Assembly (NCBI RefSeq): GCF_029869545.1
Contig: NZ_JARWQD010000374.1
Span: 1 to 64,000 of the forward strand
Length of the DNA: 64,000 bases
Direction: 5' to 3'
DNA from: Nocardia wallacei
Lineage (GTDB): Bacteria; Actinomycetota; Actinomycetes; Mycobacteriales; Mycobacteriaceae
The notes under the pieces are model-generated. The model was not told the origin of the DNA, ran no database searches, and saw only the letters and a program-made list of their open reading frames with translations. Shown here piece after piece: positions 25,970 to 36,077 of the stretch. Position numbers and translations under genes: made by a program. Position 1 is the first letter of the stretch. Every line of letters starts with the position of its first letter.

Positions 25970-28372
25970 ATGAACCGCAAGACAGTGTTTCGCAACCTGG
26001 CCATAGTCGCGGGCATCCTGCTCGTGATCTATCTGGTCAGCTACTTCAGCAACGACACGCGCGGCTGGAAGAACGTCGATACGTCGGTGGCGCTCACCCA
26101 GCTGCAGGACAAGGCCAACGTCAAGCAGGTCCAGATCGATGACAAGGAACAGCAGCTGCGCATCACCCTGAACAAGGGCAACGATGCGACCAGCGGCCAG
26201 ACCCAGATCATCGCCAAGTACCCGGGCGGCAGCGAGGTCTCCGCGCAGGTCCTCAAGGATGTGCAGGACTCGGGCGCGCCCTACAACACCTCGGTCAAGC
26301 AGGACAGCTGGTTCACGCAGATATTGCTGTTCGTGCTGCCGATGGTGATCCTGCTCGGCCTGTTCGTGTTCGTGATGGCCCGCATGCAGGGCGGTGGCCG
26401 CGGCGGCATGATGGGCTTCGGCAAGTCCAAGGCCAAACAGCTGTCCAAGGACATGCCCAAGACCACATTCGCGGACGTGGCCGGTGCCGACGAGGCCGTC
26501 GAAGAGCTGTACGAGATCAAGGACTTCCTCCAGAATCCGGCCCGCTACCAGGCGCTGGGCGCCAAGATCCCCAAGGGCGTGCTGCTCTACGGCCCGCCCG
26601 GCACCGGTAAGACGCTGCTGGCCCGGGCCGTGGCCGGTGAGGCGGGTGTGCCGTTCTTCACCATTTCCGGTTCGGATTTCGTGGAGATGTTCGTCGGTGT
26701 CGGCGCGTCGCGCGTGCGCGACCTGTTCGACCAGGCCAAGCAGAACAGCCCCTGCATCATCTTCGTCGACGAGATCGACGCGGTCGGCCGCCAGCGCGGC
26801 GCGGGCCTCGGCGGCGGCCACGACGAGCGCGAGCAGACGCTGAATCAGCTGCTGGTCGAGATGGACGGCTTCGGCGACCGCACCGGTGTGATCATCATCG
26901 CAGCCACCAACCGCCCCGACATCCTGGATCCGGCGCTGCTGCGCCCGGGCCGGTTCGACCGCCAGATCCCGGTCAGCAATCCGGATCTCGCCGGTCGGCG
27001 CGCCATCCTGCGCGTGCATTCGCAGGGCAAGCCGATCGCTCCCGACGCCGACCTGGACGGGCTGGCCAAGCGCACCGTCGGCATGTCCGGCGCCGACCTG
27101 GCCAACGTCATCAACGAGGCGGCGCTGCTCACCGCGCGCGAGCACGGCAACGTGATCACCGGCCCCTCGCTGGAGGAATCGGTCGACCGCGTGATCGGCG
27201 GCCCGCGCCGCAAGAGCCGCATCATCAGCGAGCACGAGAAGAAGATCACCGCGTACCACGAGGGCGGGCACGCCCTGGCCGCCTGGGCGATGCCCGATAT
27301 CGAGCCGGTCTACAAGGTGACGATCCTGGCCCGCGGCCGCACCGGCGGCCACGCCATGACCGTGCCCGAGGACGACAAGGGCCTGATGACCCGCTCGGAG
27401 ATGATCTCCCGGCTGGTGATGGCGATGGGCGGCCGAGCGGCCGAGGAGCTGGTGTTCCACGAGCCCACCACGGGCGCGTCCTCCGATATCGACCAGGCCA
27501 CCAAGATCGCCCGCGCCATGGTGACCGAATACGGCATGAGCGCGCGGCTGGGCGCGGTGCGCTACGGCCAGGAGCAGGGCGATCCGTTCCTGGGCCGCAC
27601 GATGGGCACCAGCCCGGACTACTCGCACGAGGTCGCCCGCGAGATCGACGAGGAGGTGCGCAACCTGATCGAGGCCGCGCACACCGAGGCGTGGGCGATC
27701 CTCAACGACTACCGCGACGAGCTGGACTCGCTGGCGACCGCACTGCTCGAACGCGAGACGCTGCACCGCAAGGACCTCGAGGAGGTGCTGTCCACCGTCG
27801 ACAAGCGGCCGCAGATCACCGCGTTCAACGACTTCGGCAACCGCGTGCCCTCGGACCGGCCGCCGGTGAAGACCCCGCGCGAGCTGGCCGCCGAGCGCGG
27901 CGAGCCGTGGCCGGACGAGCAGGAGGAGGCGGTCAGAAGGGCCGCCGCGCAACCGGTTCCGGCCAACGGCTATCCGCCGGAGCCCGGTACGCAGGGCCAG
28001 CAGCCGGGATACGGGCATCCGGCGCCGCAGCCGAGCGGCTACCCGCAGCCGTCCGGCGGGCCCGCGTATCCGCGCCAGGGCGGCGGCACGCACGGTTCGC
28101 GCCCCGACTACGGCGCCCCGGCCGGGTGGTCGGCACCGGGCTGGCCGCCGCAGGAGGAGCAGTCCGGGCGGCAGCCGGGACCGGGCGCGCCGGGGTACGG
28201 CCCGCAGGGCCAGGGTGGCGCGCAGGGCCAGGGCGGTTGGGCGCCGGCCGGCGGCCAGCGCTACGGCCGTCCCGGATGGAACCAGCCGGGCGATCCGGAG
28301 GGTTCGGGGTACGGCAGGCCCAACGGCGAGGGCGAGAGCGGCGACTGGGACGGACCGAACGGACGGCACTGA
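25970..28372 (+). CDS. ftsH: ATP-dependent zinc metalloprotease FtsH
   Basis: An 800-residue membrane-bound AAA+ protease that degrades misfolded membrane proteins and regulators. Two membrane helices (about 8-25 and 116-136) flank an extracytoplasmic domain. The AAA domain has Walker A GPPGTGKT (208-215), [11 protein letters not shown], and the second region of homology ([20 protein letters not shown]). The zinc site is HEGGH near residue 430, with a third ligand in the following helix (SSDID). The last 130 residues are a low-complexity Pro/Gly/Gln tail, common in mycobacterial and nocardial FtsH. It opens the conserved fol-pan region. Confidence 0.97.
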   Translation: MNRKTVFRNLAIVAGILLVIYLVSYFSNDTRGWKNVDTSVALTQLQDKANVKQVQIDDKEQQLRITLNKGNDATSGQTQIIAKYPGGSEVSAQVLKDVQDSGAPYNTSVKQDSWFTQILLFVLPMVILLGLFVFVMARMQGGGRGGMMGFGKSKAKQLSKDMPKTTFADVAGADEAVEELYEIKDFLQNPARYQALGAKIPKGVLLYGPPGTGKTLLARAVAGEAGVPFFTISGSDFVEMFVGVGASRVRDLFDQAKQNSPCIIFVDEIDAVGRQRGAGLGGGHDEREQTLNQLLVEMDGFGDRTGVIIIAATNRPDILDPALLRPGRFDRQIPVSNPDLAGRRAILRVHSQGKPIAPDADLDGLAKRTVGMSGADLANVINEAALLTAREHGNVITGPSLEESVDRVIGGPRRKSRIISEHEKKITAYHEGGHALAAWAMPDIEPVYKVTILARGRTGGHAMTVPEDDKGLMTRSEMISRLVMAMGGRAAEELVFHEPTTGASSDIDQATKIARAMVTEYGMSARLGAVRYGQEQGDPFLGRTMGTSPDYSHEVAREIDEEVRNLIEAAHTEAWAILNDYRDELDSLATALLERETLHRKDLEEVLSTVDKRPQITAFNDFGNRVPSDRPPVKTPRELAAERGEPWPDEQEEAVRRAAAQPVPANGYPPEPGTQGQQPGYGHPAPQPSGYPQPSGGPAYPRQGGGTHGSRPDYGAPAGWSAPGWPPQEEQSGRQPGPGAPGYGPQGQGGAQGQGGWAPAGGQRYGRPGWNQPGDPEGSGYGRPNGEGESGDWDGPNGRH

Positions 28373-28388
28373 TCGGCCTGTGATTAGG

Positions 28389-28409
28389 CTCGGCATACGG
28401 GGTGCCGAG
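28389..28409 (+). terminator. Hairpin between ftsH and folE
   Basis: CTCGGCA (28389-28395) and TGCCGAG (28403-28409) form a 7-base stem with a 7-base loop 16 bases after the ftsH stop. There is no T-run, so it may be a weak terminator, a processing site or chance. Confidence 0.3.
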
Positions 28410-28503
28410 GAATTGCCGGTACCCCGGATCGCGTTCGAGGCTAGAGGGCTGCGCCCCGCACGGCCGGGCGCGATGATGACTTGAGTTGTGGAGGTGTCCT
28501 CGA

Positions 28504-29172
28504 GTGTCGGTCAACAATCGTGCCGTTGCCGAATCCGACGCGTCGTCCGTGGTCACGGAGGACTACGAGTCCCCGCTGAGCCCGGTCGCCCTGGACACCG
28601 GCCGCCCGTTCGACCAGGACCGCGCCGAGGCGGCCGTGCGGGAACTGCTGCTAGCGGTCGGTGAGGATCCCGACCGCCCGGGCCTGGCCGACACCCCGGC
28701 CCGCGTCGCGCGCGCCTACCGGGAGATGTTCGCGGGCCTGTACGTCGAGCCCGATTCGGTGCTCAACACCACCTTCGACGAGGGCCATCAGGAACTCGTG
28801 CTGGTGCGCGACATCCCGCTCTACTCCACGTGCGAACACCACCTGGTGTCGTTCCACGGAGTCGCGCACGTCGGATACATCCCGGGGCCGCACGGGCGGG
28901 TCACCGGGCTGTCGAAGCTGGCCCGGCTGGTGGACCTGTACGCCAAGCGGCCGCAGGTGCAGGAACGGCTGACCAGCCAGATCGCCGATGCGGTGATGCG
29001 CAAGCTGGATCCGCGCGGCGCGATCGTGGTCGTCGAGGCCGAACATCTGTGCATGGCGATGCGCGGCATCCGCAAGCCCGGCGCCAGCACCACCACCTCC
29101 GCCGTGCGCGGCCTGCTGCAGACCAGCGCGTCCTCGCGCGCGGAGGCACTCGATCTGATCCTGAGGAAGTGA
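28504..29172 (+). CDS. folE: GTP cyclohydrolase I
   Basis: First step of folate synthesis: GTP to 7,8-dihydroneopterin triphosphate. The 222-residue protein starts at GTG 28504, with GGAGGT 8 bases upstream. The zinc site is formed by Cys in [12 protein letters not shown] (about residue 110), the adjacent His, and Cys in HLCMAMRG (about 181). The N-terminal 40 residues are a divergent extension. The stop is followed at once by the folP start, so folE, folP, folB and folK form one translationally coupled operon. Confidence 0.97.
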   Translation: MSVNNRAVAESDASSVVTEDYESPLSPVALDTGRPFDQDRAEAAVRELLLAVGEDPDRPGLADTPARVARAYREMFAGLYVEPDSVLNTTFDEGHQELVLVRDIPLYSTCEHHLVSFHGVAHVGYIPGPHGRVTGLSKLARLVDLYAKRPQVQERLTSQIADAVMRKLDPRGAIVVVEAEHLCMAMRGIRKPGASTTTSAVRGLLQTSASSRAEALDLILRK

Positions 29173-30087
29173 GTGAGTGAGCGTGCCGTGTCCGGACTGA
29201 CGCAGCTGCCCGTGCCGCGCGGGGGGCGTTCCTGCGTGGTGATGGGTGTCGTCAACGTCACCAGCGACTCGTTCTCCGACGGCGGGCGCTATCTGGATCC
29301 GGACCTGGCGATCGCGCACGGCGTCCGGTTGTACGAGACCGGCGCGGACATCATCGACGTGGGCGGTGAATCGACCCGGCCGGGTGCGGTCCGCATCGAC
29401 CCGCGGATCGAGGCGGACCGGGTGGTTCCGGTGATCCGGGGTCTGGTGGCGGCGGGGGTGCCGACGAGCGTGGACACCATGCGGGCGAGCGTCGCCGAGG
29501 CGGCCGCCGCGGCGGGGGTGTCGGTGGTCAACGACGTCTCGGGCGGCCGGGCCGACCCGGATATGGTGAAGGTGGTTGCGGCGGCGGAGATTCCGTGGAT
29601 TCTCATGCACTGGCGCGCGGCCGCGGACTACCGGCACACCGGCCCCGCCGAGCACTACGACGATGTCGTCCGCGAGGTGCTCGAGGAGCTGTCGATCCAG
29701 GTGGATCTCGCCATGTCCGCGGGCGTGCACCCGAGCCGGCTGGTGCTCGACCCCGGTCTCGGCTTCGCCAAGAACGCCGCCCACGACTGGGCCCTGCTGG
29801 GCGCCCTGCCGGAGCTGACCGCACAGGGTCTGCCGGTGCTGGTCGGCGCCTCCCGCAAGCGGTTCCTCGGCGCGCTGCTGGCCGACCCCGGCGACGGCAG
29901 CGCGGCGCCCACCCCGCGCCCGCCCGACGGCCGCGAGGTGGCGACGGCCACGATCTCGGCGCTGGCGGCCCTGCACGGCGCGTGGGGCGTGCGGGTGCAC
30001 GACGTGCGCTCCTCGCTGGACGCGATCGCCGTGACCGACGCCTGGCAACGAGCCGCCGCCGAACGACGCGAGGGGGGAGCGCGGTGA
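29173..30087 (+). CDS. folP: Dihydropteroate synthase
   Basis: Condenses hydroxymethyl-dihydropterin diphosphate with p-aminobenzoate; this is the sulfonamide target. It is a 304-residue TIM barrel with the signatures [26 protein letters not shown], and [10 protein letters not shown], and C-terminal [11 protein letters not shown] and VRVHDV. It starts at GTG 29173, directly after the folE stop, and ends overlapping folB (GTGA). This is the FolP1-type core enzyme by sequence and context. Confidence 0.97.
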   Translation: MSERAVSGLTQLPVPRGGRSCVVMGVVNVTSDSFSDGGRYLDPDLAIAHGVRLYETGADIIDVGGESTRPGAVRIDPRIEADRVVPVIRGLVAAGVPTSVDTMRASVAEAAAAAGVSVVNDVSGGRADPDMVKVVAAAEIPWILMHWRAAADYRHTGPAEHYDDVVREVLEELSIQVDLAMSAGVHPSRLVLDPGLGFAKNAAHDWALLGALPELTAQGLPVLVGASRKRFLGALLADPGDGSAAPTPRPPDGREVATATISALAALHGAWGVRVHDVRSSLDAIAVTDAWQRAAAERREGGAR

Positions 30088-30458
30088 GTTCCGACCGCAT
30101 CGAGCTGCGCGGACTGCGTGCCTACGGCCACCACGGCTGCTTCGACTTCGAGCGCCGCGACGGCCAGGAGTTCGTCGTCGACATCACCCTGTGGCTGGAT
30201 TTCACGGCGGCCGCGGCATCCGACGAACTCGGTGACACCGTCGATTACGGCGCACTGGCCGGTCGCGCGGTCGCGATCGTGGAGGGCGAACCGCGCAACC
30301 TGATCGAGACCGTGGTGTCCGAGATCGCCGACGACGTGATGACCGATCCCCGCGTCGCCGCCGCCGAGGTCGTGGTGCACAAACCGTCGGCGCCGATCCC
30401 GCACACCTTCGCCGATGTCCGAGCGGTCGCGACGCGCAGCCGCGAGGTGGAGGCATGA
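30084..30458 (+). CDS. folB: Dihydroneopterin aldolase
   Basis: A 124-residue enzyme that converts dihydroneopterin to hydroxymethyl-dihydropterin and glycolaldehyde. It starts at GTG 30084 inside the folP stop. Conserved features are [17 protein letters not shown] (catalytic/substrate region), [20 protein letters not shown] and the Lys in [17 protein letters not shown]. Family members assemble as octamers. It overlaps folK by 4 bases (ATGA). Confidence 0.96.
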   Translation: MSSDRIELRGLRAYGHHGCFDFERRDGQEFVVDITLWLDFTAAAASDELGDTVDYGALAGRAVAIVEGEPRNLIETVVSEIADDVMTDPRVAAAEVVVHKPSAPIPHTFADVRAVATRSREVEA

Positions 30459-31006
30459 GCCGCGCCGTGCTGTCGATCGGGTCGAATCTGGGGGACCGGG
30501 CGGCGCATCTGCGCAGTGTGACCGAGGCATTCGCGCCGCATCTGGTAGCGGTGTCGTCGGTGTACACGACGCCGCCGTGGGGCCCGGTGCCACAGGAGGA
30601 CTACCTGAACGCGATTGTGCTGGTGGACGATCCGGACGCCGGACCGTGGGAGTGGTTGCGGCGCGGGCAGGAATTGGAGCAGGCGGCCGGTCGGGTACGC
30701 GAGGTGCGGTGGGGCGCAAGGACTCTCGACGTCGATGTGGTCTGGTGCGGGGAGCGTCGCGACGGAAGTGTGCGGGCGGTCCACAGCACCGACCCGGCGC
30801 TGATCCTGCCGCACCCCCAGGCGCACCGCCGCGCCTTCGTGCTGGTGCCGTGGCTCGAGGTGGAACCCGACGCCGTGCTCGAGGTGGACGGGGTGCCGCG
30901 CCCGGTGCGGGAACTGCTGTCCGAGTTGGACTCCGGCGAGCGGGACGGGGTGCGCCGCACCGACCTGCCGCTGCGCCCGGCCGCATCCGAGCGGGAACAC
31001 TCATGA
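30455..31006 (+). CDS. folK: Hydroxymethyl-dihydropterin pyrophosphokinase
   Basis: A 183-residue HPPK that transfers pyrophosphate from ATP to hydroxymethyl-dihydropterin, supplying FolP. The N-terminus [13 protein letters not shown] and the signature [15 protein letters not shown] (metal Asp pair) are present, as is the later [16 protein letters not shown]. It begins at ATG 30455, overlapping folB, and its stop overlaps the DUF3180 start. Confidence 0.97.
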   Translation: MSRAVLSIGSNLGDRAAHLRSVTEAFAPHLVAVSSVYTTPPWGPVPQEDYLNAIVLVDDPDAGPWEWLRRGQELEQAAGRVREVRWGARTLDVDVVWCGERRDGSVRAVHSTDPALILPHPQAHRRAFVLVPWLEVEPDAVLEVDGVPRPVRELLSELDSGERDGVRRTDLPLRPAASEREHS

Positions 31007-31482
31007 ACGTCATGAAGCCGACGCGGCTGCTCGACCTGGCCGCGAACGTGCTGATCGCGGCCGCCGTAGCCTGGGTGGCCACCCGGTACGCCTACTCCAG
31101 CTTCCCGCCGATCAGCGTGATCGCCGGTGCGTCGCTGTACCCGGTGGCCGCGCTGGAGGCGGTGCTGGCCTTCATGATTCGGGCCCGGGTCGGCGATCGG
31201 CGCATCGGCGACGGCCCCAAACAGCTGCATCCGATCACCGCCGCCCGCGCGGTCGCGCTGGCCAAGGCGTCGGCACAGGTGGGTTCGCTGGCGGCCGGTG
31301 TCTGGCTGGGCTTCCTGATCTGGATCTTCCCGCAGCGGTCCACGCTGCGTGCGGCGGCCGCGGATACCCCGGGGGCGATCGTGGGCCTGGTGGCGGGCCT
31401 GCTGTTGGTCGCGGCGGCGCTGTGGCTGGAGTATTGCTGTCGCGCACCGCATGACCCGCCCGACGAACCGGCAACCTCTTAG
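31003..31482 (+). CDS. DUF3180 membrane protein
   Basis: A 159-residue integral membrane protein with four hydrophobic segments (about 15-32, 38-58, 88-108, 122-142). It starts at ATG 31003, overlapping the folK stop; ATG 31012 is a possible internal alternative. The family sits directly after folK across mycolic-acid actinomycetes (the Rv3605c position). Its role is unknown; coupling to folK suggests co-expression rather than a defined folate function. Confidence 0.88.
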   Translation: MNVMKPTRLLDLAANVLIAAAVAWVATRYAYSSFPPISVIAGASLYPVAALEAVLAFMIRARVGDRRIGDGPKQLHPITAARAVALAKASAQVGSLAAGVWLGFLIWIFPQRSTLRAAAADTPGAIVGLVAGLLLVAAALWLEYCCRAPHDPPDEPATS

Positions 31483-31552
31483 CAAACTTTCAGCTCGGAA
31501 TCACCGGCCGACCTGGCACCCGGAGCCCGCCATCCGAGCTACCCTGGCGGGC

Positions 31553-32449
31553 ATGGTTTCACCCTCCCGTAGCAGTACTTCCCGTCGACGGCGGGGAGAC
31601 GCGGGAAAATTGTTCGTCGGTGTCGTGATTCTGCTCGGTCTGATTGCCAGCGTTTTCCTGATCTTCAGCAACAGCGTGCAACTGATCCGCATAGGACTGG
31701 TCGCGGCGCTGTGGGCGGCGGTGATCGGTGCGCTGGCCGCCACCCGATATCGCCGGGAGTCGGCGATGGATCAGGCCAAGGCGCGCGATCTGCAGACGGT
31801 GTACGAGCTGCAGCTGGAGCGCGAAATCGCGGCCCGGCGCGAGTACGAGATGGGTGTGGAGGCGCGAGTCCGCGAGGAGGTGGGCGCCGACGCCGCCGAG
31901 ATGGCCGCGCTGCGCGCCGAGCTGGCGGTGCTGCGCGAAAGCCTGCAGCGGCTGTTCGACGGCGAGCTGCCGGTGGACAGACCGGCCCTGCGCGCCGACG
32001 CCGTCCGCGTGCAGGAGCTCCCGGAGGCGTCGGCGAACGGTAGCTCATCGGAAACCGACACCTGGGATGCCTGGAGTTCGCCGATGGTGCCCCGTGCCTC
32101 GATGCGCCCGGTCTTCGAACCCGACCACCCCGAACCACCGATCTTCGCCACCCCCGACGACGATCCGGTGACCGCCGAAACCGCCGTGGTGTCCGCCGAA
32201 TTCGCAAAGACGGACGATATCGAGGCCGATCCGGAGCCGTTCGAATACGCGGAACAGCAGTACGCGCAGCCCGACCGCCGCACCGAGCCGATCGCCGGGG
32301 CGCGCCTGTCGCCCACCCCCGCCCCGGTGTCCGTGGGGACCGCCGGTCCGCGTCGCCGTCGCCGGGCCGAGTCCGACGGCGATGCCTACCCCGGTCGTCA
32401 GCTGTCGGTCGCGGAGATCATGGCCAACCTCCGCTCGGAGCAGGGCTGA
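31553..32449 (+). CDS. DUF6779-type membrane protein
   Basis: A 298-residue protein with two closely spaced membrane helices near the N-terminus (about 22-40 and 48-65), a charged coiled-coil stretch (about 70-145, with QLEREIAARREYEMGVEARVREE as the core), and a long acidic Pro/Glu-rich disordered tail. The extreme C-terminus QLSVAEIMANLRSEQG looks like a conserved short binding motif. It occupies the Rv3604c position. Function is unknown; an envelope or scaffold role is inferred from the layout only. Confidence 0.75.
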   Translation: MVSPSRSSTSRRRRGDAGKLFVGVVILLGLIASVFLIFSNSVQLIRIGLVAALWAAVIGALAATRYRRESAMDQAKARDLQTVYELQLEREIAARREYEMGVEARVREEVGADAAEMAALRAELAVLRESLQRLFDGELPVDRPALRADAVRVQELPEASANGSSSETDTWDAWSSPMVPRASMRPVFEPDHPEPPIFATPDDDPVTAETAVVSAEFAKTDDIEADPEPFEYAEQQYAQPDRRTEPIAGARLSPTPAPVSVGTAGPRRRRRAESDGDAYPGRQLSVAEIMANLRSEQG

Positions 32450-32584
32450 CGTCCGACCGCGCCGGGGCAGCGGTGGGCAACATCACCGGGCCCGGCTCTG
32501 TCCGTGGCGGGTGGCGCGGCTTATCCTCGGTTTCGATACGTCTGGTACCCGCGGGGCGGGACTGGAACGACTTTCGAGAGGACA

Positions 32585-33589
32585 ATGGTGACCTCTGATT
32601 CTGCGCGGTCCGATATGGACCGCAGTGCCTCAGGGAGTGATCCGGCGCCCGCACGGCTGACGGTGGGAATCGTCTCGGCGGGACGCGTGGGTTCGGCGTT
32701 CGGCGCGGCGTTGGAGCGCGCCGGACATGTGGTGTTCGGTGTCTCCGCGATCTCGGACGATTCGGTGCGGCGCGCGCGGACGCGGCTGCCGGATTCGCAG
32801 ATCCTGCCCGCCGAGCAGGTGGCCGCCCGCAGCGAGCTGCTGGTCCTGGCGGTACCCGACAGCGAACTGGCGGGCCTGGTGGCCGGTCTGGCGGCCGCGC
32901 GGGCGGTGCGGCCCGGCACGATCGCCGTGCACACCTCCGGCGCGAACGGCATCGCGGTGCTGGCGCCGCTGGCCGAGCGCGGCGCCCGCCCGCTGGCCGT
33001 TCATCCGGCGATGACCTTCACCGGCCACGACGAGGACGTCACCCGGCTCGGCAACGCCTGCTTCGGAATCACCGCGGCCGACGAGGTCGGCTACGCCATC
33101 GCGCAGTCGCTGGTGATCGAGATGGGCGGCGAACCGGTGCGGGTGCCCGAGGAGCACCGCACGCTGTATCACGCCGCATTGGCACACGGCAGCAACCACC
33201 TGGTCACGCTGATCGTCGACGCCGTCGCCGCGCTGCGGACCGCGCTGTCCGGGCCGGGGCTGCTCGGCCAGCAACTCGTCGACGACCAGCCGAACGGGCT
33301 GGCCGAACGCATGCTGGCCCCGCTGGCCTGGGCCGCGCTGGACAATGCGCTGCGGCGCGGCCCCGCGGCGCTGACCGGTCCGGTGGCGCGGGGCGACGCC
33401 GAGGCGGTGGCCGCCCACCTCGACGCGCTCGCGGCGGCCGACGACCGGCTGGCCGCCGGATACCGGGCCATGTCCCTGCGCACCGCCGAGCTGGCCCGGA
33501 CCAACCCCGCGCTGATCGACCTGCTGGCGGGCGCGAACGGCCGGGGCGACCGCGCGAACGGCCGACCCGAAGGCGGCGGCGATGCCTAG
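32585..33589 (+). CDS. Rossmann-like DUF2520 oxidoreductase
   Basis: A 334-residue protein. An N-terminal NAD(P)-binding Rossmann domain (VGIVSAGRVGSAFGAALERAGH, about 29-50) is followed by an all-helical DUF2520 domain with HPAMTFTGHDED. The start ATG 32585 follows GAGAGGA. It lies directly before panC, as in M. tuberculosis (Rv3603c), and has the size and fold order of ketopantoate reductases and 6-phosphogluconate-type dehydrogenases. A role in pantothenate synthesis is an inference from position and fold; no experimental proof is known to me. Confidence 0.85.
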   Translation: MVTSDSARSDMDRSASGSDPAPARLTVGIVSAGRVGSAFGAALERAGHVVFGVSAISDDSVRRARTRLPDSQILPAEQVAARSELLVLAVPDSELAGLVAGLAAARAVRPGTIAVHTSGANGIAVLAPLAERGARPLAVHPAMTFTGHDEDVTRLGNACFGITAADEVGYAIAQSLVIEMGGEPVRVPEEHRTLYHAALAHGSNHLVTLIVDAVAALRTALSGPGLLGQQLVDDQPNGLAERMLAPLAWAALDNALRRGPAALTGPVARGDAEAVAAHLDALAAADDRLAAGYRAMSLRTAELARTNPALIDLLAGANGRGDRANGRPEGGGDA

Positions 33590-33676
33590 CCGGATAGCAC
33601 GCCGCGAGTGTCGTTGCCAGGAACTGCGGAGCGCCACGATCCGAGCGCGCCACGCCCGAGCAGAGGAGCGATGCTG

Positions 33677-34660
33677 ATGTCCGATTCGATATCGCGCCAG
33701 CGGGCGTTGCGGACCTCGTACACCCCGGGGCAGCTGACCGTCGTGCACGATCCCGCCACGCTGACCGCCGTCTCGAACGCGCTGCGTTCGGCCGGGCGCA
33801 AGGTCGCGCTGGTGCCCACCATGGGCGCGCTGCACGAAGGTCACCTGGAACTGGTGCGCCAGGCCAAGCGCACCAATCAGGTCGTGATCGTGTCGATCTT
33901 CGTGAACCCCTTGCAGTTCGGGGCCGGTGAGGACCTGGACAAATACCCGCGCACGCTGGATGCCGACGTGGAGTTGTTGCGCGGCGAGGGCGTCGAGCTG
34001 GTGTTCGCGCCCAGCGCCGCCGAGATGTACCCCGACGGGCCCCGCACCTCGGTGCACCCGGGTCCGCTCGGCGCGGAGCTCGAGGGTGCCTTCCGCCCGA
34101 CGCATTTCGCCGGCGTGCTGACCGTCGTCGCGAAGTTGCTGCAGATCGCCCGCCCGCACGAGGCGTTCTTCGGCGAGAAGGACTATCAGCAGCTGACGCT
34201 GATCCGGCAGCTGGTGCGGGACCTGAACTTCGACGTGAGGATCGTCCCCGTGGCCACCGTTCGCGAGGCCGACGGCCTGGCCATGTCCTCACGCAACCGG
34301 TACCTGGACCCGGCGCAGCGCGAACTCGCCACCACGCTCTCGGCGGCGCTGGCGGCGGGCCGCCATGCCGGAGGCATGGGGCCGGACGCGGTACTGGCCG
34401 CGGCGCGGGCGGTCCTGGACACGGCCGCCGATATCGACGTCGACTACCTCGAGTTACGCCGGTCGGATCTGGGGCCGATCCCCGACGTGAATCCTGCTGC
34501 GGCGAAAGCGGATTCAGCCTGGAGCGGCAATGCCCGCCTGCTGGTCGCCGCCCGCCTCGGCGCCACCCGCCTCATCGACAACGTGGCCCTGTCGGTCGCA
34601 ACCCCGATCGACGGCCACCCCACCACCCCCGAAACCCAGCCTGCCCAGGCGAATCGGTAG
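33677..34660 (+). CDS. panC: Pantothenate synthetase
   Basis: ATP-dependent ligation of pantoate and beta-alanine. A 327-residue protein with class I aaRS-like motifs: [13 protein letters not shown] (HIGH-like), [16 protein letters not shown] and MSSRNRYL (KMSKS-like). The start ATG 33677 is 8 bases from GGAG; ATG 33671 is too close to it. An N-terminal extension of about 30 residues precedes the catalytic core. The panD gene follows after 12 bases. Confidence 0.96.
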   Translation: MSDSISRQRALRTSYTPGQLTVVHDPATLTAVSNALRSAGRKVALVPTMGALHEGHLELVRQAKRTNQVVIVSIFVNPLQFGAGEDLDKYPRTLDADVELLRGEGVELVFAPSAAEMYPDGPRTSVHPGPLGAELEGAFRPTHFAGVLTVVAKLLQIARPHEAFFGEKDYQQLTLIRQLVRDLNFDVRIVPVATVREADGLAMSSRNRYLDPAQRELATTLSAALAAGRHAGGMGPDAVLAAARAVLDTAADIDVDYLELRRSDLGPIPDVNPAAAKADSAWSGNARLLVAARLGATRLIDNVALSVATPIDGHPTTPETQPAQANR

Positions 34661-34672
34661 GAAAGGCCGACC

Positions 34673-35092
34673 ATGCTGCGCACCATGATGAAATCGAAGA
34701 TCCACCGCGCCACGGTGACCCATGCCGACCTGCATTACGTCGGCTCCGTGACCGTCGACCCGGATCTGATGGATGCCGCCGATCTGCTCGAGGGTGAACA
34801 GGTCTGCATCGTCGACATCGACAACGGCGCCCGGCTCGAGACCTATGTGATCGCGGGTGAGCGCGGCTCCGGCGTCATCGGGATCAACGGCGCCGCAGCC
34901 CATCTGGTGCATCCGGGCGATCTGGTGATCCTGATCGCCTACGCCATGATGGACGAGGCCGAGCTGCGCGAGTACGCGCCGCGGGTGGTGTTCGTCGACG
35001 AGCGCAACCGCCGGGTGGAGCTGGGCTCGGATCCGGCACACGCACCCGCCGGGTCGGGGCTGTCCTCGCCGCGCACGCTGACACCCGCGTAG
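34673..35092 (+). CDS. panD: Aspartate 1-decarboxylase
   Basis: Makes beta-alanine from aspartate for PanC. The 139-residue pro-enzyme has the self-cleavage site Gly24-Ser25 (YVGS); Ser25 becomes the pyruvoyl cofactor. Conserved parts are [21 protein letters not shown] and [15 protein letters not shown]. The C-terminal tail after residue 120 is variable. It is tightly spaced between panC and coaX. Confidence 0.96.
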   Translation: MLRTMMKSKIHRATVTHADLHYVGSVTVDPDLMDAADLLEGEQVCIVDIDNGARLETYVIAGERGSGVIGINGAAAHLVHPGDLVILIAYAMMDEAELREYAPRVVFVDERNRRVELGSDPAHAPAGSGLSSPRTLTPA

Positions 35093-35100
35093 GGCCTCGG

Positions 35101-35892
35101 ATGCTGCTGACGATCGACGTCCGCAACACCAGCATCGAGATCGGCCTGTTCTCCGGCAGCGGCGAGCACGCGAAACTCGGGCAGACCTGGCGTGTGCACA
35201 CCAATCCGCTGCTGACCGCCGACGAGTTCGCCATGCAGGTGCGCGGGCTGATCGGCGACCGGGCCGACCAGGTGATCGGGGTCGCGGCGCTGTCGACCGT
35301 GCCGCCGGTGCTGCGCGAACTGCGCGAGATGCTCGGCCGGTACTGGAGTCACGTGCCGCACGTGCTGGTCGAACCCGGCGTGCGCACGGGAATTCCGCTG
35401 CTGGTGGACAACCCGAAGGAGGTGGGCGCCGACCGCATCGTCAACTGTCTGGCCGCCTACCACCGCTTCCAGTCGCCCGCCATCGTGGTCGACTTCGGCA
35501 CCGCCATCTGCGTGGACCTGGTGTCGGCGAAGGGGGAGTTCCTCGGCGGCGTCATCGCGCCCGGCGTGGAGATCGCGACCGAGGCGATCGTGGAGCGCAC
35601 CGCGCTGCGGCGGGCCGAGCTCGCGCGGCCGCGCTCGGTGGTGGGCAAGAACAGCATGGAATGCATCCAGTCCGGCGCGGTCTTCGGGTTCGCCGGTCTC
35701 GTCGACGGCCTGATCGACCGCATTCGCGACGAGAACGACGCCTTCGCGGTCGACGACGTCGTCGTGGTGGCGACCGGCCAGACGGCGCCCCTCATCGTCC
35801 CCGAGTCCGAAACCATCGAACGCCACGAGCCACACCTGACCCTCGACGGCCTGCGTGTGGTCTTCGAACGCAACCTCCAGCGGCGCAAGTAG
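35101..35892 (+). CDS. coaX: Type III pantothenate kinase
   Basis: Phosphorylates pantothenate, the entry step to CoA. It is a 263-residue ASKHA-fold enzyme with the phosphate loop [14 protein letters not shown], the [12 protein letters not shown] stretch, and [21 protein letters not shown] (adenosine and substrate sites). It completes a panC-panD-coaX operon giving beta-alanine, pantothenate and phosphopantothenate. It starts 8 bases after panD. Confidence 0.95.
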   Translation: MLLTIDVRNTSIEIGLFSGSGEHAKLGQTWRVHTNPLLTADEFAMQVRGLIGDRADQVIGVAALSTVPPVLRELREMLGRYWSHVPHVLVEPGVRTGIPLLVDNPKEVGADRIVNCLAAYHRFQSPAIVVDFGTAICVDLVSAKGEFLGGVIAPGVEIATEAIVERTALRRAELARPRSVVGKNSMECIQSGAVFGFAGLVDGLIDRIRDENDAFAVDDVVVVATGQTAPLIVPESETIERHEPHLTLDGLRVVFERNLQRRK

Positions 35893-35934
35893 CGCCCACC
35901 CCGTTCCCGGCATGTGGGGAACCCAACACGATGC

Positions 35935-35962
35935 TTGCGCCGGGAGCGCACACTGCTAAACT
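35935..35962 (+). promoter_or_regulatory. Promoter for a leaderless Cys leader-peptide transcript
   Basis: TTGCGC (35935-35940), a 16-base spacer and TAAACT (35957-35962) form a good vegetative promoter. Seven bases after the -10 lies GTG 35970, so the predicted transcript begins at, or next to, the leader-peptide start codon. Confidence 0.6.
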
Positions 35963-35969
35963 TCCGCTC

Positions 35970-36011
35970 GTGTCTTACCGCGTGAGCAACCAGGAGTGTT
36001 GTCGAGGCTGA
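35970..36011 (+). CDS. Cysteine-rich leader peptide (VSYRVSNQECCRG)
   Basis: A 13-codon open frame starting at GTG 35970, with tandem Cys codons TGT TGT close to its end. It lies between a good promoter and the cysteine dioxygenase gene. Cys-rich leader peptides that attenuate sulfur genes are established in mycobacteria, where ribosome stalling at Cys codons changes expression of the genes downstream. Two hairpins follow (36003-36020 and 36027-36049). I infer that this one reports cysteinyl-tRNA level to the dioxygenase-rhodanese pair. Confidence 0.7.
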   Translation: MSYRVSNQECCRG

Positions 36012-36049
36012 TTCGCCTCGGCTGATGTCGGGGCTTCGCATTCCCCGAC
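36003..36049 (+). promoter_or_regulatory. Candidate attenuator hairpins after the Cys leader
   Basis: Hairpin 1: CGAGGC (36003-36008) and GCCTCG (36015-36020), spanning the leader stop codon and starting just after the Cys codons. Hairpin 2: GTCGGGG (36027-36033) and CCCCGAC (36043-36049). A ribosome stalled on the Cys codons would cover or release hairpin 1. No T-run follows hairpin 2, so control of translation initiation or Rho access is more likely than intrinsic termination. Confidence 0.5.
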
Positions 36050-36077
36050 CATCCCCACTTCTCCTGGAGCTTCGCTC

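Noticed and set aside
30670-31002. tRNA or small RNA gene in the fol-pan region
   Set aside because: No cloverleaf, T-loop or B-box sequence was found there or elsewhere in the window by eye.
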